Source: JACESI01 sp964553335 (GTDB taxonomy: Bacteria; Pseudomonadota; Alphaproteobacteria; Rhizobiales; JACESI01). Taken from it: 64,000 nt of DNA. The stretch spans positions 5,414 through 69,413 of the forward strand of contig CAZKKW010000001.1 in the NCBI GenBank assembly GCA_964553335.1, read 5' to 3'. A program made the position numbers and the translations under genes. Shown one piece after another: positions 26,501-33,161 of this stretch (within the stretch, counting starts at the first letter, position 1; each line of letters starts with the position of its first letter). The notes beneath the pieces are model-generated. The model saw nothing but the letters and a program-made list of their open reading frames with translations, had not been told where the DNA came from and ran no database searches.

Positions 26501-27287
26501 GATCACCAATTTTCAAGAAACTCATGAGGCCTGATGATTTGCCACCACCAGCAAGGGATTCGCCCGCACCACGAAGATGCGAGAAGTTTGAGCCCGTACC
26601 AGAACCGTACTTAAAGAGGCGCGCTTCACGAACCCATAGGTCCATAATGCCGCCTTCATTCACGAGATCATCTGCTACAGACTGAATAAAACAAGCGTGC
26701 GGCTGTGGGTGCTCATAAGAAGACTTGGATTTGACCAACTTGCCAGTTTCAAAATCAACATAATGGTGTCCTTGGCCTGGGCCATCAATGCCATAGGCCC
26801 AATGTAGACCCGTGTTGAACCACTGCGGGCTGTTTGGTGCGCAACGTTGTGTGCAAAGCATATAGCTAAGTTCGTCATAGAATGCTTGTGCGTCAGCATC
26901 GCTATCGAAATAACCACCTTTCCAGCCCCAATATGTCCATGTGCCGGCAAGACGGTCAAAAACTTGGCGTGCATCAGTTTCAGAGCCATAGCGCTCTTCT
27001 TCTGGCAATTCAGCTAAGGCTTCTTCATCTGCAACAGAGCGCCATAAGAAAGAAGGAACGTCATTTTCCTCAACTTTCTTCAAGCGTGCTGGCACACCGG
27101 CTTTGCGGAAGTATTTTTGCGCGAGAATATCACTGGCTACCTGACTAAACTGGCTTGGAACCTGAATATTTTCTAAGCGGAACACAATTGTTCCATCAGG
27201 GTTTTTAATTTCACTTGTTGCTTCGCGAAAATCGACTTCCGCGTATGCCGATTGGCCTTCTTTAGTATAGCGTCTTTCAATGCGCAC
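23559..27287 (-). CDS. nrdJ: Vitamin B12-dependent ribonucleotide reductase
   Basis: NrdJ (class II) reduces ribonucleoside phosphates to deoxyribonucleotides with adenosylcobalamin, independent of oxygen. The 1242-residue product has the barrel motifs RCAPNSPQWFNTG, FKYGSGTGSNFSHLRG, the catalytic NPCSEYMFLDDTACNLASLN and APTGTIGLVMDCDTTG. The C-terminal tail carries CSECANF and CLKCDTCG, expected to bind zinc or act as a redox shuttle. The start is GTG 27287, with CTGGAG nine bases upstream and the standard MRIERRYT N-terminus. No other reductase gene is in the window. Two probable NrdR boxes lie about 270 bp upstream, pointing to repression by NrdR. Confidence 0.97.
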   Translation of the reverse strand: MRIERRYTKEGQSAYAEVDFREATSEIKNPDGTIVFRLENIQVPSQFSQVASDILAQKYFRKAGVPARLKKVEENDVPSFLWRSVADEEALAELPEEERYGSETDARQVFDRLAGTWTYWGWKGGYFDSDADAQAFYDELSYMLCTQRCAPNSPQWFNTGLHWAYGIDGPGQGHHYVDFETGKLVKSKSSYEHPQPHACFIQSVADDLVNEGGIMDLWVREARLFKYGSGTGSNFSHLRGAGESLAGGGKSSGLMSFLKIGDRAAGAIKSGGTTRRAAKMVVVDIDHPDIEEYINWKVKEEQKVAALVTGSKVASKHLKAIMKACVNCSGSGDDCFDVQKNPALKREVRAAKKALVPENYVQRVIQFAKQGYKDIEFPVYDTDWDSEAYLTVAGQNSNNSVRVTDDFLRAVEEDSTWDLTGRISGNVVKTLEARDLWEQVGHAAWASADPGIQYHTTINDWHTCPASGEIRASNPCSEYMFLDDTACNLASLNLLQFKAEDGSFQVEDFEHGVRLWMIVLEISVLMAQFPSKEIAQLSYKYRTTGLGFANIGGLLMTSGIPYDSDKGRAICGAISAIMTGVCYATSAEMAKEQGPFPGYKPNRKHMLRVMRNHRRAAYGETSGYEDLSVDPVALIAKDCPEPKLIERARAAWDAAVELGEKHGYRNAQSTVIAPTGTIGLVMDCDTTGIEPDFALVKFKKLAGGGYFKIINQAVPEALRTLGYGESEIAEIEAYAVGHASLAQAPAINHSTLKNKGFDDEKIAAVEAGLGSAFDIKFVFNKWTLGEDFCKETLNISDEQLNDFNFNLLAHLGFSKADIEAANSHVCGTMTLEGAPFLKEEHYPVFDCANPCGRIGKRFLSVNSHIDMMAASQPFISGAISKTINMPNVATVEDCKDAYMRSWQKALKANALYRDGSKLSQPLNASLLEDEDMDEDEALDAVEELAAMPQTAQIEKVTEKIVERIVERQIREREKMPDRRKGYTQKARVGGHKVYVTTGEYEDGRLGEIFIDMHKEGAAFRAMMNNFAIAVSLGLQYGVPLEEYVEAFTFTRFEPAGMVQGNEAIKNATSILDYIFRELAVSYLERHDLAHVDTSDFGNTSLGKNKPDDGGAGHVVSRGLVRGQNLKLLTNEPVGSAGGDGPSATVTAIGATAAIGAATASGAATAFKRDYEVEVNSGFASPAQDAYEATEPMPKPLDTAEQRAQARMKGYEGEACSECANFTMVRNGTCLKCDTCGSTSGCS

Positions 27288-27559
27288 GTTGTTTCTCCAG
27301 CGGGCTTTTGGTGCCCGTATCCCGTATAGATTTATCCTTAAATGTCAGCCGCGCATTTCTCAGTTCTCACTGAACCCCTTACGCGGACCGACATACCCTC
27401 AATTTTAAAAGGCAATTCAAACAACTGTCGTTATTTGCCCCTGCCATAAACCGTTTTCGGCGGTTTATAGTGTTTGTAGTTACTGCACTTTCCGAGGTGT
27501 CTCGGTACTGCGTGCTTGACCCGAATCTATATCGGGTACTTCCCTAAGCTTCAGCTCAA
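27288..27559 (-). other. Long leader of nrdJ with several hairpins
   Basis: About 270 bp separate the NrdR boxes from the nrdJ start. In the leftward transcript I see ACCCGA...TCGGGT (27517-27536), CCGAG/CTCGG (27492-27505), ATAAACCG/CGGTTTAT (27446-27468) and CGGGC/GCCCG next to the start (27301-27318). No cobalamin riboswitch core is visible. A 60-codon frame here (27480-27662) has no good start and is not called. Confidence 0.5.
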
Positions 27560-27606
27560 CTACTAAATATAGTATTAATGCCGCTTTAGTCTTCCATATA
27601 TTGTGT
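27560..27606 (-). promoter_or_regulatory. Pair of NrdR boxes upstream of nrdJ
   Basis: Two sites resembling the 16-bp consensus ACACAATATATTGTGT lie at 27560-27575 (10 of 16 matches, core ACTAAATATAGT) and 27591-27606 (12 of 16, core CATATATTGTGT). Their centres are exactly 31 bp apart, three helical turns, the spacing known for tandem NrdR boxes. The nrdR gene is at 12581-13057. Confidence 0.75.
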
Positions 27607-28048
27607 TTTTGGTAAACCATCCACAACAGTTTTTGATGTGAAAAAGAAGGGTGCAGAAACACTAGGAATTTTAAGAAGACGCTACACGTTACGCTGAAAC
27701 GCTACTAACCGATTGTTGAGGTTACGACGCACAAATCCTTGTCTCGTAAAGCCTTTTTTGGCTCTACCAGAGACATGTAGAGTGAAACTCACTGGATTTT
27801 CCGTTAGTCATCGCCACCAACTTTTCGAAACTAGTGTGAATCGGTTTTATGCGTCAAGCATTAGTGTGCGAGTCGTAAAAAATATCTAAATATGGGGGTA
27901 ACAATGAAAATTACGGGGATAACCGCAAAGAATTTTGGGGAAGAAAATGGTTGATTTTTTTAGTGCTAGTTAAGGCATGAAGCTGGACAAAATTGCTTTA
28001 AAAGCGCATAAACTCAGCAACTTTAGATTCCTTTTTTGGCGGAAACAT
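27607..28048. other. Intergenic region between nrdJ and the NDUFA12 gene
   Basis: This stretch holds no convincing gene. It includes promoter space for nrdJ (leftward) and for the complex I accessory gene (rightward). A nested inverted repeat lies at 27741-27774: GTCTC...GAGAC outside, AGCC-TTTTTT-GGCT inside. A frame open from 27977 into the NDUFA12 gene is a start extension, not a separate gene. Confidence 0.6.
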
Positions 28049-28426
28049 ATGAAAAACCTTCTGTTGCAAGTTTTTACATGGTGGCGTGGTCAAACACTTG
28101 GTGTTCGTTTTTACACTTGGCGCAAAGGCGAGCGTGTTGGTGAAGACCATAATGGCAATGTCTATTACCGTGATCACAATGATGAACGCCGTTGGGTGAT
28201 TTACTCAGATATCGTGGAAGCATCGGAAATTCCGGCAGGCTGGCACGGCTGGATGCACCATAAAACCGATACACCCCCCTCTGAAGAAGGCTATCAAGCT
28301 TATTCATGGGAACTTGCTCATAAAGCGAATCAGACGGGCACCGCAAATGCTTATCGTCCTGCAACCGTGCGCCGTGCAGCGCAGGGGGATGCACCTGCTT
28401 CCGATTATGAAGCATGGACCCCATAA
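28049..28426 (+). CDS. NDUFA12-type accessory subunit of NADH:ubiquinone oxidoreductase
   Basis: The 125-residue product is the alphaproteobacterial counterpart of the mitochondrial complex I subunit NDUFA12 (B17.2), a peripheral protein on the matrix/cytoplasmic arm. It starts MKNLLLQVFTWWRGQTLG and has the family signature GNVYYRD and RRWVIY, then PAGWHGWMHHKTDTPPS. The frame is open back to 27977, but the extra 24 residues are basic and absent in homologues, and GGCGGA upstream of ATG 28049 fits a ribosome binding site. The gene is solitary, away from the main nuo operon, as is usual in this group. Confidence 0.92.
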   Translation: MKNLLLQVFTWWRGQTLGVRFYTWRKGERVGEDHNGNVYYRDHNDERRWVIYSDIVEASEIPAGWHGWMHHKTDTPPSEEGYQAYSWELAHKANQTGTANAYRPATVRRAAQGDAPASDYEAWTP

Positions 28427-28542
28427 AGAAGTAACGGGCTTTAAGGGCTTATGCGTCGTTAAATCGCCTTCATTTTGATCAATGTTTCAACTTCACCCAT
28501 CAATGTCACAATAAGATAGACGCTTCGTACGATAAGTTACTT

Positions 28543-29163
28543 ATGTTTCAAAATCGATTCGCCCTTGCCCTTGCCGTTAGTTGCCTTTTACCGTTTGGTG
28601 CGGTGAATGCTCAAACATCTATTGAAGGTGTGATTGACCAACGGGATGCCAACGGAGAAATCCCTGAAGGTTTTGTGAATGGAATTGCCTCGCCACCGCC
28701 TCCCCAAAAAATTGTCAATGAGGTGGCTGTGTTCGCGGGCCTTGATAAAATTACGGGGCGCATCATTCGTTTTGATGTAAAAGTCGATGAAACTGTGCAG
28801 TTCGGCGCTTTGCAGGTAACACCTAAGGTTTGTTATTCCCGCCCATCAACGCAAACGCCGCAAACAACAAGCTTTGTAAAAGTTGCGGAAGAAACATTGG
28901 ATAAAAAGATCCAAGACCTTTTCAGCGGGTGGATGTTTGCAGCAAGCCCAGGTCTACATGCTGTCGATCACGCGGTTTATGATGTTTGGCTGGTGGATTG
29001 TAAATCTGCGGACCAATTCTCTCTCGAAACGGTCACCACTGCAGATGATGATTTGGGTGGACGCGGCTTTGACGATGCTGATGACAATGAAGCAGATGAC
29101 GTCGCGAACGATCCGGCAGCTGTTGTCCCACCGGCACCTGCGATCAACCCGCTTCGCAGCTAA
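28543..29163 (+). CDS. DUF2155-domain periplasmic protein
   Basis: The 206-residue protein has a signal peptide (FALALAVSCLLPFGAVNA) and one DUF2155 domain at about residues 60-160: AVFAGLDKITGRIIRFDV, VTPKVCYSRPSTQTPQTT, FSGWMFAASPGLHAVDHAVYD and VWLVDCK. The two cysteines could form a disulphide. The C-terminal tail is acidic then proline-rich. Function is unknown; the family is confined mainly to Alphaproteobacteria and is often found beside the NDUFA12 gene and aat, as here. Confidence 0.88.
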   Translation: MFQNRFALALAVSCLLPFGAVNAQTSIEGVIDQRDANGEIPEGFVNGIASPPPPQKIVNEVAVFAGLDKITGRIIRFDVKVDETVQFGALQVTPKVCYSRPSTQTPQTTSFVKVAEETLDKKIQDLFSGWMFAASPGLHAVDHAVYDVWLVDCKSADQFSLETVTTADDDLGGRGFDDADDNEADDVANDPAAVVPPAPAINPLRS

Positions 29164-29169
29164 TCGCTA

Positions 29170-29838
29170 TTAAAGTTCAAAATCACTAATGATTTGAAGA
29201 GCTTCCGTGCCTGTAATGGACGCGTCTAAGGCGTGAAAGTCACCGCGTCTGTCGAGAGCCGTTTCCAAAAGAAGATGATAACGGTGGCGGCTCACATCAA
29301 TTGCACCAAATGTTTTCAAATGGTCTGTGGTGAATTGTGTATCAAGCAGCCGGAAACCGCCAGCGCACATGCGGGCGACCAAATGGGTGAGGGCAATTTT
29401 TGACGCATCGCGTGCACGAGAAAACATGCTTTCCCCGAAAAACGCACCCCCAAGGTGCACACCATAAAGGCCTCCGACGAGAACATCTTCATCGTAAACC
29501 TCGACAGTATGGGCACGGCCTGTTTCATACAGTTCTTTATATAGTCGTCTGATTGGCCCATTAATCCACGTCACATCGCGATCAGGTGTCACAGCTGCGC
29601 ATCCTTCGATCACGGCTTCAAAATCATTGTTGACAACGACGTGGTAGGTGGTCTTGCGGATGGTTTTCTTCAAACGGCGCGGGATATGGAAGTCTGTAAG
29701 CGGAATAATACCGCGTTCTTCTGGTTCAACCCAGAATAAGCTGTCGTCGTCGGCACTTTCAGCCATAGGAAAAATGCCGCAAGCATATGCTTTCAGCAAA
29801 ACTTGCGGTGTGATTTGAAAGTCGGCAGTCGAAGACAA
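29170..29838 (-). CDS. aat: Leucyl/phenylalanyl-tRNA--protein transferase
   Basis: Aat adds Leu or Phe from aminoacyl-tRNA to proteins with N-terminal Lys or Arg, making them ClpS substrates. The 222-residue product has YACGIFPMAESADDDSLFWVEPEERGIIPL near the start (shown in pieces: YACGIFPMAE, FWVEPEERG), then FHIPRRLKKTI, AHTVEVYDEDVLVGGLYG and GESMFSRARDASKIAL, all standard. The start appears to be TTG 29838. With bpt (4619-5425) the cell covers both acidic and basic N-degrons. It converges with the DUF2155 gene, 6 bp apart. Confidence 0.95.
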   Translation of the reverse strand: MSSTADFQITPQVLLKAYACGIFPMAESADDDSLFWVEPEERGIIPLTDFHIPRRLKKTIRKTTYHVVVNNDFEAVIEGCAAVTPDRDVTWINGPIRRLYKELYETGRAHTVEVYDEDVLVGGLYGVHLGGAFFGESMFSRARDASKIALTHLVARMCAGGFRLLDTQFTTDHLKTFGAIDVSRHRYHLLLETALDRRGDFHALDASITGTEALQIISDFEL

Positions 29839-29871
29839 CAGCTATTCCAGTCAGAAAACGTTCGAACTTAT

Positions 29872-31230
29872 TTAAACGGTATCATTGTTGTCCGGGGTGG
29901 CAAGAAAGTTTTCTAGCCAATGAATATCGTAGATTCCGTCTTGAATATCCTTGTTGTTCAATAATGAATGGAACAAAGGAATTGTCGTCTCGATACCATC
30001 AACCACAAATTCGTTCAAAGCACGGCGAAGACGCATCATGCAGTCTGTACGGTTGCGCCCGTGAACGATGAGTTTGCCGATCAAACTGTCATAATAGGGG
30101 GGAATTCGGTAGCCCTGATAGACACCTGAATCAACACGCACCCCAAAACCACCCGGTGGGTGATATTGTGTAATGGTGCCCGGTGACGGGGCGAAAGTTA
30201 CAGGATGTTCTGCATTGATGCGGCATTCGATCGCATGGCCATAAAATTGGACGTCTTTTTGTGTAACTGAAAGATCGCCGCCAGCCGCAACGCGAAGTTG
30301 TTCGTGAACTAGATCAATGCCCGTGACCGCTTCGGTTACAGGGTGTTCCACTTGAAGGCGTGTATTCATCTCAATGAAATAGAACTCGCCGTTTTCATAA
30401 AGAAACTCAACAGTACCAGCGCCCGAATAACCCATTTTCGCAACAGCGTCGGCGCAAATTTTACCGATGCTTTCGCGCTCTTCTTCATTGAGCGTTGGGG
30501 AGAGGGCTTCTTCCCAAACTTTTTGGTGGCGGCGCTGCAATGAACAGTCGCGCTCACCTAAATGGATCGCATTGCCTTTGCCATCACCAAACACTTGAAT
30601 TTCAATGTGGCGCGGTGTGATGAGGTATTTTTCAAGATAAAGCGCATCATCACCGAATGCTGCTTTTGCTTCGGTTTTAGCCGTTGATACAGCTTCACCA
30701 ATGTCAGCCTCGGTCATTGCGACCTTCATGCCGCGACCGCCGCCGCCGCTTGCAGCTTTTACAATCACTGGGTAGCCGATTTCGCTAGCAACCTTCTTGG
30801 CGTCCGCAATACTTTTTACAGCACCCTTAGAACCTGGAACAACCGGAATGCCCAGTTCTTCAGCTGTTTGCTTCGCCGTAATTTTGTCGCCCATAATGGA
30901 GATGTGTTTTGCTGATGGGCCGACAAATGTCAGGTTGTGGGCTTCCAAAATTTCAGCAAACCGTGCGTTTTCAGAAAGAAAACCGTATCCTGGGTGAACC
31001 GCCTCGGCGCCCGTGATTTCACAGGCTGCCAAGATTTCAGGGATTTTCAGATAAGAATCACGCGCAGGCGGAGGGCCAATACACACACTCTCATCTGCAA
31101 GGCGCACATGCATGGCATCAGCATCTGCTGTGGAGTGAGCGGCAACTGTTTGAATGCCAAGCTCTTTACAAGCGCGAAGAATGCGAAGCGCTATTTCACC
31201 GCGATTGGCGATAAGAAGTTTATTGAACAA
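29872..31230 (-). CDS. accC: Biotin carboxylase subunit of acetyl-CoA carboxylase
   Basis: AccC carboxylates the biotin on AccB using ATP and bicarbonate, the first half-reaction of malonyl-CoA synthesis. The 452-residue product starts MFNKLLIANRGEIALR and has the ATP-grasp motifs VKAASGGGGRGMKVA, GERDCSLQRRHQKV, FIEMNTRLQVEHPVTE and the C-terminal RIPPYYDSLIGKLI. The start is TTG 31230 with GGGAG seven bases upstream. It follows accB by 12 bp. A second biotin carboxylase, fused to a carrier, is encoded at 60333-62348. Confidence 0.97.
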   Translation of the reverse strand: MFNKLLIANRGEIALRILRACKELGIQTVAAHSTADADAMHVRLADESVCIGPPPARDSYLKIPEILAACEITGAEAVHPGYGFLSENARFAEILEAHNLTFVGPSAKHISIMGDKITAKQTAEELGIPVVPGSKGAVKSIADAKKVASEIGYPVIVKAASGGGGRGMKVAMTEADIGEAVSTAKTEAKAAFGDDALYLEKYLITPRHIEIQVFGDGKGNAIHLGERDCSLQRRHQKVWEEALSPTLNEEERESIGKICADAVAKMGYSGAGTVEFLYENGEFYFIEMNTRLQVEHPVTEAVTGIDLVHEQLRVAAGGDLSVTQKDVQFYGHAIECRINAEHPVTFAPSPGTITQYHPPGGFGVRVDSGVYQGYRIPPYYDSLIGKLIVHGRNRTDCMMRLRRALNEFVVDGIETTIPLFHSLLNNKDIQDGIYDIHWLENFLATPDNNDTV

Positions 31231-31242
31231 ACCAACGCTCCC

Positions 31243-31725
31243 TTATTCGATCACGAAGAGCGGCTCGCCAAATTCCACTGGCTGTGCATCATCAACCAAA
31301 ATAGCTTTCACCGTCCCTGCTTTTTCGGCAGGAATTTGGTTCATGGTTTTCATGGCTTCAATAATCAAAATAGTCTGACCAGCTTTTACCTTATCGCCGA
31401 CCGCAACAAAGGCAGGCTTGCCCGGTTCTGGTGACAGGTAAGCGGTGCCGACCATTGGTGATTTGAGGGCGTTTTCTGAAGAGGAACTATCAGCCGCAGG
31501 TGCTGCAACAGCAGCAGGTGCCGCAGGTGCTGCCGCCGCTGCTGCAACAGGCGCTGCTGCTTGAGCGGGTGCCGCTGCTTGGATCACTTGTGTGACCTCG
31601 CTGGTCCGCGACAGGCGTAGACGCAATGTCTCATGCTCTATTTCAATTTCATTCAAATCTGTTTCTGAAAGGAGTTCAGCCAACTTGCGGATGAGTTCGT
31701 GATCAATTGGTTCGTTTTTTGCCAT
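31243..31725 (-). CDS. accB: Biotin carboxyl carrier protein of acetyl-CoA carboxylase
   Basis: AccB carries biotin between AccC and the carboxyltransferase. The 160-residue product has a helical N-terminal segment, a long Ala/Pro linker (about residues 50-75) and a biotinyl domain (about 84-160). The biotinylated residue is Lys126 in the motif EAMKTMNQI. It is the first gene of the accB-accC pair; aroQ lies 45 bp upstream on the same strand. Confidence 0.96.
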   Translation of the reverse strand: MAKNEPIDHELIRKLAELLSETDLNEIEIEHETLRLRLSRTSEVTQVIQAAAPAQAAAPVAAAAAAPAAPAAVAAPAADSSSSENALKSPMVGTAYLSPEPGKPAFVAVGDKVKAGQTILIIEAMKTMNQIPAEKAGTVKAILVDDAQPVEFGEPLFVIE

Positions 31726-31770
31726 TTTAATTCTTCTAATTCTTTTTGGGACGCTACGTTATTGGTCCTT

Positions 31771-32202
31771 TTAGGAGGTCGCTGCGATAGCTTTCATTGC
31801 GAGTGTATATCCATAAGTGCCTAAGCCTACAATAGTTCCTTTTGAAACTGGGGAAACATAGGAGTGGTGACGGAATGCCTCGCGTGCATGAACGTTAGAA
31901 ATATGCACTTCAATCACCTTGCAATTGCTACCTGCAATTGCATCATGAAGGGCGACAGAGGTGTGTGTATAGGCGCCCGGATTGAAGATAACCCAAGTAC
32001 CAGCGCTTCCTGCTTGCTGAAGCGCATCAACAAGCTCGCCCTCATGGTTTGATTGTTGGCAGTCCACCGTGAAGCCAAGTTCTTCACCAATGCTTTTGCA
32101 TTCTTGTTCAAGCATCTCCAAAGTGGTCGCGCCATAAATGTCAGGTTCTCTTGTTCCCAACAAATTCAGGTTAGGGCCGTTGAGGACCAAAACATTGGTC
32201 AT
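31771..32202 (-). CDS. aroQ: Type II 3-dehydroquinate dehydratase
   Basis: AroQ dehydrates 3-dehydroquinate to 3-dehydroshikimate in the shikimate pathway. The 143-residue product starts MTNVLVLNGPNLNLLGTREP with the catalytic Tyr region IYGATTLE, then QSNHEGELVDAL, FNPGAYTHTSVALHDA and VHISNVHAREAFRHHSY. The frame is open to a TTG at 32223, but ATG 32202 matches family starts. It is followed by accB-accC, an arrangement common in proteobacteria. Confidence 0.96.
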   Translation of the reverse strand: MTNVLVLNGPNLNLLGTREPDIYGATTLEMLEQECKSIGEELGFTVDCQQSNHEGELVDALQQAGSAGTWVIFNPGAYTHTSVALHDAIAGSNCKVIEVHISNVHAREAFRHHSYVSPVSKGTIVGLGTYGYTLAMKAIAATS

Positions 32203-32315
32203 AATCTTAGCTTTCTTGTTCAAAACTTTTAGTGTCGGTGTTCTTTATAGGGGAGAGGCGGGGAAATCGAAAGAAAAACTATGTTTTCAGCCGTGTTGTG
32301 CACCGGATGGAAGCA

Positions 32316-33086
32316 TCAAGAGCAGGCTGTTTTCCCACATTCGCGCATGGCGGACACTTTTTGCTGCAAGACATCAAGTTCCACCGCACCCGGTATCAAC
32401 TCATTGCCAATGATAAAAGAGGGGGTGCCATTGATCCCTAAATCGCTCGCCAATTGGTAGACCTCATTGATCGCTTCATCTGCTTGGGGCGTTTGGATAA
32501 AGCTCTCAATTTTGTCGGTGTCGATACCAAGATTGGCTGATAAGGCAAGTGCTATACGTTGATTGACCTGACCGTGTGCGCTTAAAAGCTGTGTATGAAG
32601 TTCTTTGTATTTTGCTGGCGCAATTTTAGACGCCGCAATTGAAACGCGAGCAGCTTCTTGAGAACCCGGCCCAAGAACAGGGAATTCTTTCAAGATCACT
32701 TTGATTTTTGGGTCTTGCTCGATCAAGGCCTCAACAGTTGACAAGGTTTGACGGCAGAAGCCGCAGTTGTAATCGAAGAACTCAATCAGTGTGACATCAC
32801 CCTCTGGGTTGCCGATCACCATTTGATGGTCAGATGCATGTAAAATTTCAGCATTTGCTTGAATTTGACGCTGTTGGTTCGCAGCAACTTGTTCCTCGTG
32901 ACGGCGTTCAAGCGTTTGCAGTGCTTCCACAATCACTTCAGGATTTTTCAAAAGGTAGTCGTGAACCAGTTTTTCAATTTCTGCATCGGTGCGAGTTTGC
33001 GGTGCTTGGGCATGTGCTGCGGTCATTGCCATCGCCAAAGCCCCAAATAGACTTAATCCTGCAATTTTAAGCCAAGCTCTTTTCAT
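32316..33086 (-). CDS. DsbA-family periplasmic thiol oxidoreductase
   Basis: The 256-residue protein has a signal peptide (LKIAGLSLFGALAMAMTAAHA, cleavage after AHAQA), a helical N-terminal arm (VHDYLLKNPEVIVEALQTLE) and a DsbA-like thioredoxin domain. The active site is CGFC in FFDYNCGFCRQTLS; the cis-Pro loop reads GINGTPSFIIG. The N-terminal arm resembles Com1/ScsC-type proteins, which oligomerise and act as disulphide isomerases or oxidases. It lies between the M48 protease gene and aroQ. Confidence 0.9.
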   Translation of the reverse strand: MKRAWLKIAGLSLFGALAMAMTAAHAQAPQTRTDAEIEKLVHDYLLKNPEVIVEALQTLERRHEEQVAANQQRQIQANAEILHASDHQMVIGNPEGDVTLIEFFDYNCGFCRQTLSTVEALIEQDPKIKVILKEFPVLGPGSQEAARVSIAASKIAPAKYKELHTQLLSAHGQVNQRIALALSANLGIDTDKIESFIQTPQADEAINEVYQLASDLGINGTPSFIIGNELIPGAVELDVLQQKVSAMRECGKTACS

Positions 33087-33161
33087 CTGTTTCTACGTAA
33101 ACCTTTTGGTTCAATCGACGATAAAAAAGACCATATAGCGTAATGTTCAAACCGCCAAGTT

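Noticed and set aside
27480..27662. 60-codon leftward frame in the nrdJ leader
   Set aside because: It overlaps the NrdR boxes and has no ribosome binding site or protein-like composition.
27288..27960. Cobalamin riboswitch upstream of nrdJ
   Set aside because: Expected for a B12-dependent enzyme, but the conserved GCCACTG core and receptor segments are not present on the minus strand.
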